The notes below the pieces were generated by a model, which was given only the letters and a program-made list of their open reading frames with translations, made no database searches and was not told the DNA's origin. A stretch of 64,000 bases of DNA from DATLLN01 sp963797175 (lineage in GTDB: Bacteria > Actinomycetota > Thermoleophilia > Gaiellales > JAICJC01), in NCBI GenBank assembly GCA_963797175.1, contig CAWCOL010000006.1, positions 35,835 through 99,834 on the forward strand, written 5' to 3'. Positions 61,302 through 64,000 of the stretch are shown piece after piece. How positions within the stretch are numbered: the stretch's first letter is position 1; every line of letters starts with the position of its first letter. The position numbers and the translations under genes are program-made.

Positions 61302-61934
61302 GTGGAGCTGACCAAGAGACAGACGGAGATCCTCGAGTTCGTGAACCACCACGTGGACGCGAACGGCTATCCGCCGACCGTGCGGGAGATCGGGCAGGCG
61401 GTGGGTCTCACCTCGCCGTCCACCGTGCACGCCCACCTGGCGCGCCTGGAGGCCGCCGGGCTGATCCGGCGCGACCGGACGAAGCCGCGGGCGCTCGAGG
61501 TGATGGAGGGTGGACGCGGACGCGAGCGCGCCGCCGTCGCCGTGGCCGTCGAGGATCGCCGCTCGACGCTGCTGCCGCTGGTCGGCGAGGTCGCCGCCGG
61601 CGGCCCGATGCTGGCCGAGGAGCACGTCGAGGATCACGTCGCGGTGCCCGAGCAGCTCTGCGCCGACGCGGACTTCCTGCTCACCGTCAAGGGCGAGAGC
61701 ATGATCGAGGCCGGGATCCTGAACGGCGACCTGGTGGTCGTCCGCAAGCAGGAGACCGCACGCGACGGCGAGATCGTGGTCGCCCTGGTTGGCGACGACG
61801 AGGCCACCGTCAAGCGCTTCTTCAAGGAGACCGGGCGCGTGCGCCTGCAGCCCGAGAACTCGACCATGGAGCCGATCTACTCCGATCAGGTCGCGATCCT
61901 GGGGGTGGTCAAGGCGGTGCTCCGGAGGCTATGA
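61302..61934 (+). CDS. lexA: LexA repressor
   Basis: 210 aa from GTG 61302 with AAGGAG seven bases upstream. N-terminal winged helix: LTKRQTEILEFVNHHVDANGYPPTVREIGQAVGLTSPSTVHAHLARLEAAGLIRRDRTKPRALEV. The autocleavage site is in LVGEVAAGGPMLAEEHVEDHV, Ala-Gly as usual; the serine is in TVKGESMIEAGILNGDLVVV, and the Lys in ATVKRFFKETGRVRLQPEN. RecA-stimulated self-cleavage relieves SOS repression. Its own promoter has a perfect SOS box. A small zinc-ribbon gene overlaps its stop by four bases. Confidence 0.95.
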   Translation: MELTKRQTEILEFVNHHVDANGYPPTVREIGQAVGLTSPSTVHAHLARLEAAGLIRRDRTKPRALEVMEGGRGRERAAVAVAVEDRRSTLLPLVGEVAAGGPMLAEEHVEDHVAVPEQLCADADFLLTVKGESMIEAGILNGDLVVVRKQETARDGEIVVALVGDDEATVKRFFKETGRVRLQPENSTMEPIYSDQVAILGVVKAVLRRL

Positions 61935-62173
61935 GCAACGCGCTGGCACACACCGAGCCGACCCTCGACGAGGTGCTGCTCGCTGCGCTCCGCCAGTCGA
62001 GGCTGCGGGCGCGGACAGCGGACTGCCCGGTCTGCGGCGGGACGATGCGGCGGCTCGCCGACGCGTCGACCGGCGTCAGCCCGGGCCCGAACGAGCTGGT
62101 CTGCGGCGAGTGTGTCAGTGTGCTGATCGACGAGCACCCGGCGGAGGGCGGACAGCTCCGGCTGGTGCGCTAG
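61931..62173 (+). CDS. Small zinc-ribbon-like protein, coupled to lexA
   Basis: 80 aa from ATG 61931, overlapping the lexA stop as ATGA. DCPVCGGTMRRLADASTGVSPGPNELVCGECVSVLI has two CxxC pairs spaced 24 residues apart, a rubredoxin-like/zinc-ribbon pattern. N-terminal helix ALAHTEPTLDEVLLAALRQSRLRARTA precedes it. It is translationally coupled to lexA, so SOS induction is likely. I recognise no named family; a DNA-repair or DNA-binding accessory role is only a guess. Confidence 0.7.
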   Translation: MSNALAHTEPTLDEVLLAALRQSRLRARTADCPVCGGTMRRLADASTGVSPGPNELVCGECVSVLIDEHPAEGGQLRLVR

Positions 62174-62213
62174 GCCGCGCAGCAAAGCGGCGCATCCCTG
62201 CGACAATGCCGCC

Positions 62214-63293
62214 GTGCGCTCGTCCCGACGCGACTTTCTGGCCGGTGCTGCTGCGCTGCTGGCCACGGCCGGCTGTGGCCTGCACCAGTCCGACGGCGTG
62301 GAGAGCTTCGGCGCCGGCTACGTGTCCGGACCGTCGGCACTCGACCCGACGCTGCGCATCGCGATGCCGGCGGACGGCGTGGCACCGATCACCGTGGACT
62401 CGTTCCAGCGGCGCACGGACGTGGACGTCGAGGTCACCCGCTTCACCACTGACGAGCAGCTGACGCTCCAGCTGGCAGCGGAGGGCAGTTCCGGCAGGAT
62501 CGACGCCGCGCTGGTGGAGGACGGGACGCTGTACGAGCTCGTCCAGCTCGACCAGGTCGAGCCGCTGGACGGGAAGCTCGTCCCGGGACGCGGCGACCTC
62601 CCCGCTCCGTTCGACGACCCGGCGGCCGACAACAACCTCAACCACAGCGTCCCGCTGGACTACAGCTACCCCGGCATCGCGGTGCTCCGCTCGATCCGTC
62701 TCCCCGAGAACACCTGGGAGGGCTTCTTCGACCTGCCGATCCCGCACCCACGCCGGGTGCTCGTCCCGGACGATCCCGACACCGTGATCGGCGCCGCCCT
62801 GCTCGCCGCCGGCCACGACTGGAACTCGGAGGACGACGGCGACCTGAGCGATGCCGCGGACGTGCTCCGGCGGGTCAGCGGCCTGCTGGTGGTCGAGCGC
62901 GTCCCCCGCGAGCTCCACCCGCGAGGCCCGGTCGCCGCGCTGTCGCGGTCGCTCGACCAGCACCTGCGCGGCCCGCAGGCGCGGTTCGTCGTGCCGGTCG
63001 AGGGGACGTCCGTGCGCGTCCGCAGCTGGTGCATTCCGATCTACGCCGCCCACCCGGTCAGCGCGAACGCCTGGCTGGCGAATGCGCTCGACCCGGTCTA
63101 CGCCGCCGGCGAGTCCACCGCCTCGCGGCGGCCGACGCCCGTCGGCGACGCCCGGGCGCTCATCCCCGAGGCGATTCTCGCGAACCCGGCGATCTACCCG
63201 CCGCCGGCGGTCTTCGAAAACCTGGTCGCGCCGACGTTCTCCACAACCGGCGCCGCCAAGCGGCTCGCCGTCTGGCAGGATCTCGGCCTGTGA
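62214..63293 (+). CDS. Tat-exported extracellular solute-binding lipoprotein (PotD-like)
   Basis: 359 aa from GTG 62214. Signal: SSRRDFLAGAAALLATAGC has twin Arg and a lipobox, so Tat export with lipidation on Cys 21. The rest resembles spermidine/putrescine-binding PotD-like proteins: LRIAMPADGVAPITVDSFQRRTDVDVEVTRFTTDEQLTLQLAAEGSSGRIDAALVEDGTLYELVQLDQVEPLDGKLVPG and NNLNHSVPLDYSYPGIAVLRSIRLPENTWEGFFDLP. There is no ABC permease or ATPase nearby, so it is an orphan or works with a remote transporter. A secreted gene overlaps its stop by four bases. Confidence 0.8.
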   Translation: MRSSRRDFLAGAAALLATAGCGLHQSDGVESFGAGYVSGPSALDPTLRIAMPADGVAPITVDSFQRRTDVDVEVTRFTTDEQLTLQLAAEGSSGRIDAALVEDGTLYELVQLDQVEPLDGKLVPGRGDLPAPFDDPAADNNLNHSVPLDYSYPGIAVLRSIRLPENTWEGFFDLPIPHPRRVLVPDDPDTVIGAALLAAGHDWNSEDDGDLSDAADVLRRVSGLLVVERVPRELHPRGPVAALSRSLDQHLRGPQARFVVPVEGTSVRVRSWCIPIYAAHPVSANAWLANALDPVYAAGESTASRRPTPVGDARALIPEAILANPAIYPPPAVFENLVAPTFSTTGAAKRLAVWQDLGL

Positions 63294-63652
63294 TCGCGCC
63301 GCTTCTGTGGCTGATGCTGAGCGCCCTGGGGCTGCTGCACCCCACCGAGCCGGGCGTCCGCACCTGGCAGGGGGCGCCGCCGGTGGTCGTCACGACGCCG
63401 ACGACGCCGACGGCGGGTGACACCTTCACCGTCGCGATCGGCGCGTTGCCTCGCAAGGCGCACGCGGTCCAGGTCGAGGCGGCGACCATCCGCTACGCCG
63501 CCCACCGGTCGAAGGGGCTGTGGGTCGCGAGCTTCCAGCCGCAGACCCAGGGCGGCCCGCTCGAGCTGACGGTCCTGTTCTCGGTGGGCGACCGCCGCTA
63601 CCGGGCGCCGGGCGGAGTCGTGCTCGTGGCGCCCAAGGCCTCCGGGCCGTAG
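63290..63652 (+). CDS. Small secreted protein of unknown function
   Basis: 120 aa from GTG 63290 on the preceding stop (GTGA). A hydrophobic N-terminal segment (APLLWLMLSALGLLH) is signal-like. GAPPVVVTTPTTPTAGDTFTVAIGALPRKAHAVQVEAATIRYAAHRSKGLWVASFQPQTQGGPLELTVLFSVGDRRYRAPGGVVLVAPKAS looks like a short beta-sandwich, immunoglobulin-type domain. It probably acts with the solute-binding lipoprotein, but no partner or family is recognised. rnpB begins after the stop. Confidence 0.68.
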   Translation: MIAPLLWLMLSALGLLHPTEPGVRTWQGAPPVVVTTPTTPTAGDTFTVAIGALPRKAHAVQVEAATIRYAAHRSKGLWVASFQPQTQGGPLELTVLFSVGDRRYRAPGGVVLVAPKASGP

Positions 63653-63661
63653 ACTGATCCT

Positions 63662-64000
63662 GCCGATCGGGCAGCCGCGGCGCGCAAGCGTCGAGGAAAG
63701 TCGGGACACCGAAGGGCAAGGGTGCCGGGGAACTCCCGGACGGGGAAACCCGATGGAAAGCGCAACAGAGAGCAGACCGCCGGGCGGCGCGCAAGCACCG
63801 CCCGGTAAGGGTGAAACGGTGGTGTAAGAGACCACCAGCGCCCCCGGAGACGGGGGCGGCTCGGCAAGCCCCACCCGGTGCAACGCCAGAACGGAGCGAT
63901 GACGCGGCCCGCCGAGCTCCAGGTAGGCGGCATGAGCCGGGCGGCAACGTCCGGCCCAGATGGATGGCTGCCCACGACAGAATCCCGCTTAGAGATCGGC
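63662..64000 (+). ncRNA. rnpB: RNase P RNA (class A), reaching the window edge
   Basis: Conserved motifs are GAGGAAAGTCGGGACA near 63691, GGGTGAAACGGTGGTGTAAGAGACCACC near 63810 and CAACGCCAGAACGGAGCGATGACGCG near 63881. The 3' part ends with AGATGGATGGCTGCCCACGACAGAATCCCGCTTA near 63959. GCCGATC at 63662-63668 pairs with GATCGGC at 63994-64000 to close the P1 stem. The 3' end may extend slightly beyond the window. It is the catalytic RNA of tRNA 5'-maturation. Confidence 0.93.

Overview
The window is very GC-rich, gene-dense DNA with frequent GTG starts and stop/start overlaps. An Actinomycetota bacterium fits best, and within it a Thermoleophilia-like lineage. Supporting signs are a coenzyme F420 block with an F420-dependent glucose-6-phosphate dehydrogenase, several F420/LLM and split-barrel flavoenzymes, a lexA with an actinobacterial SOS box, a short Rv2747-type argA, and a type A RNase P RNA at the right edge. 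The class-level placement is inference.

Layout. 0.2-7.8 kb is an F420 region: a PadR regulator, LLM and split-barrel oxidoreductases, fgd, cofC, cofE-cofD, an EamA transporter, another LLM enzyme and another split-barrel enzyme. 8-12.8 kb holds a two-domain HxlR regulator with a VOC protein, two MFS transporters, argA and a cupin. 13-15.6 kb is a partner-switching cluster: two HATPase anti-sigma-like proteins, two STAS proteins, a degenerate small protein and a SigB/SigF-type sigma factor. 15.6-17.2 kb has an FMN reductase and a divergent YceI/MarR pair around an operator. 17.1-26.4 kb is nitrogen and amide metabolism: gltD-gltB, an Ntn acyltransferase, a gamma-glutamyl hydrolase and a class III aminotransferase. 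26.5-40.9 kb is mixed housekeeping and accessory genes: SGNH lipoprotein, HD protein, hydrolase-methyltransferase pair, DUF2252, pentapeptide protein, serine hydrolase, cNMP/FAD oxidoreductase and a LanC-like protein. 41-43.4 kb has small stress-type proteins and an SPFH/ribbon-helix-helix operon.

From about 45 to 61 kb the DNA looks eroded. It contains a methyltransferase remnant with its middle missing, a cyclase that lost its central ATPase part, the tail of a DUF2182 membrane protein, a DUF4411 remnant, and two paralogous hydrolase-like/cyclase fusions whose hydrolase parts lack the nucleophilic serine. The last 3 kb returns to core genes: lexA, a small zinc-ribbon protein, a Tat lipoprotein, a secreted protein and rnpB.

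Two patterns run across the window. First, at least nine otherwise normal genes can be read only by shifting frame once, in most cases because one base is extra; sequencing indels are the simplest explanation, but the bias deserves a check. Second, non-coding DNA carries palindromes and dispersed repeats. The most interesting is an identical inverted repeat, GAATCA-N2-TGATTC, about 60 nt upstream of both glutamate synthase and a cupin gene. REP-like GTGCC/GGCAC palindromes and a three-copy 45-bp element are also present.
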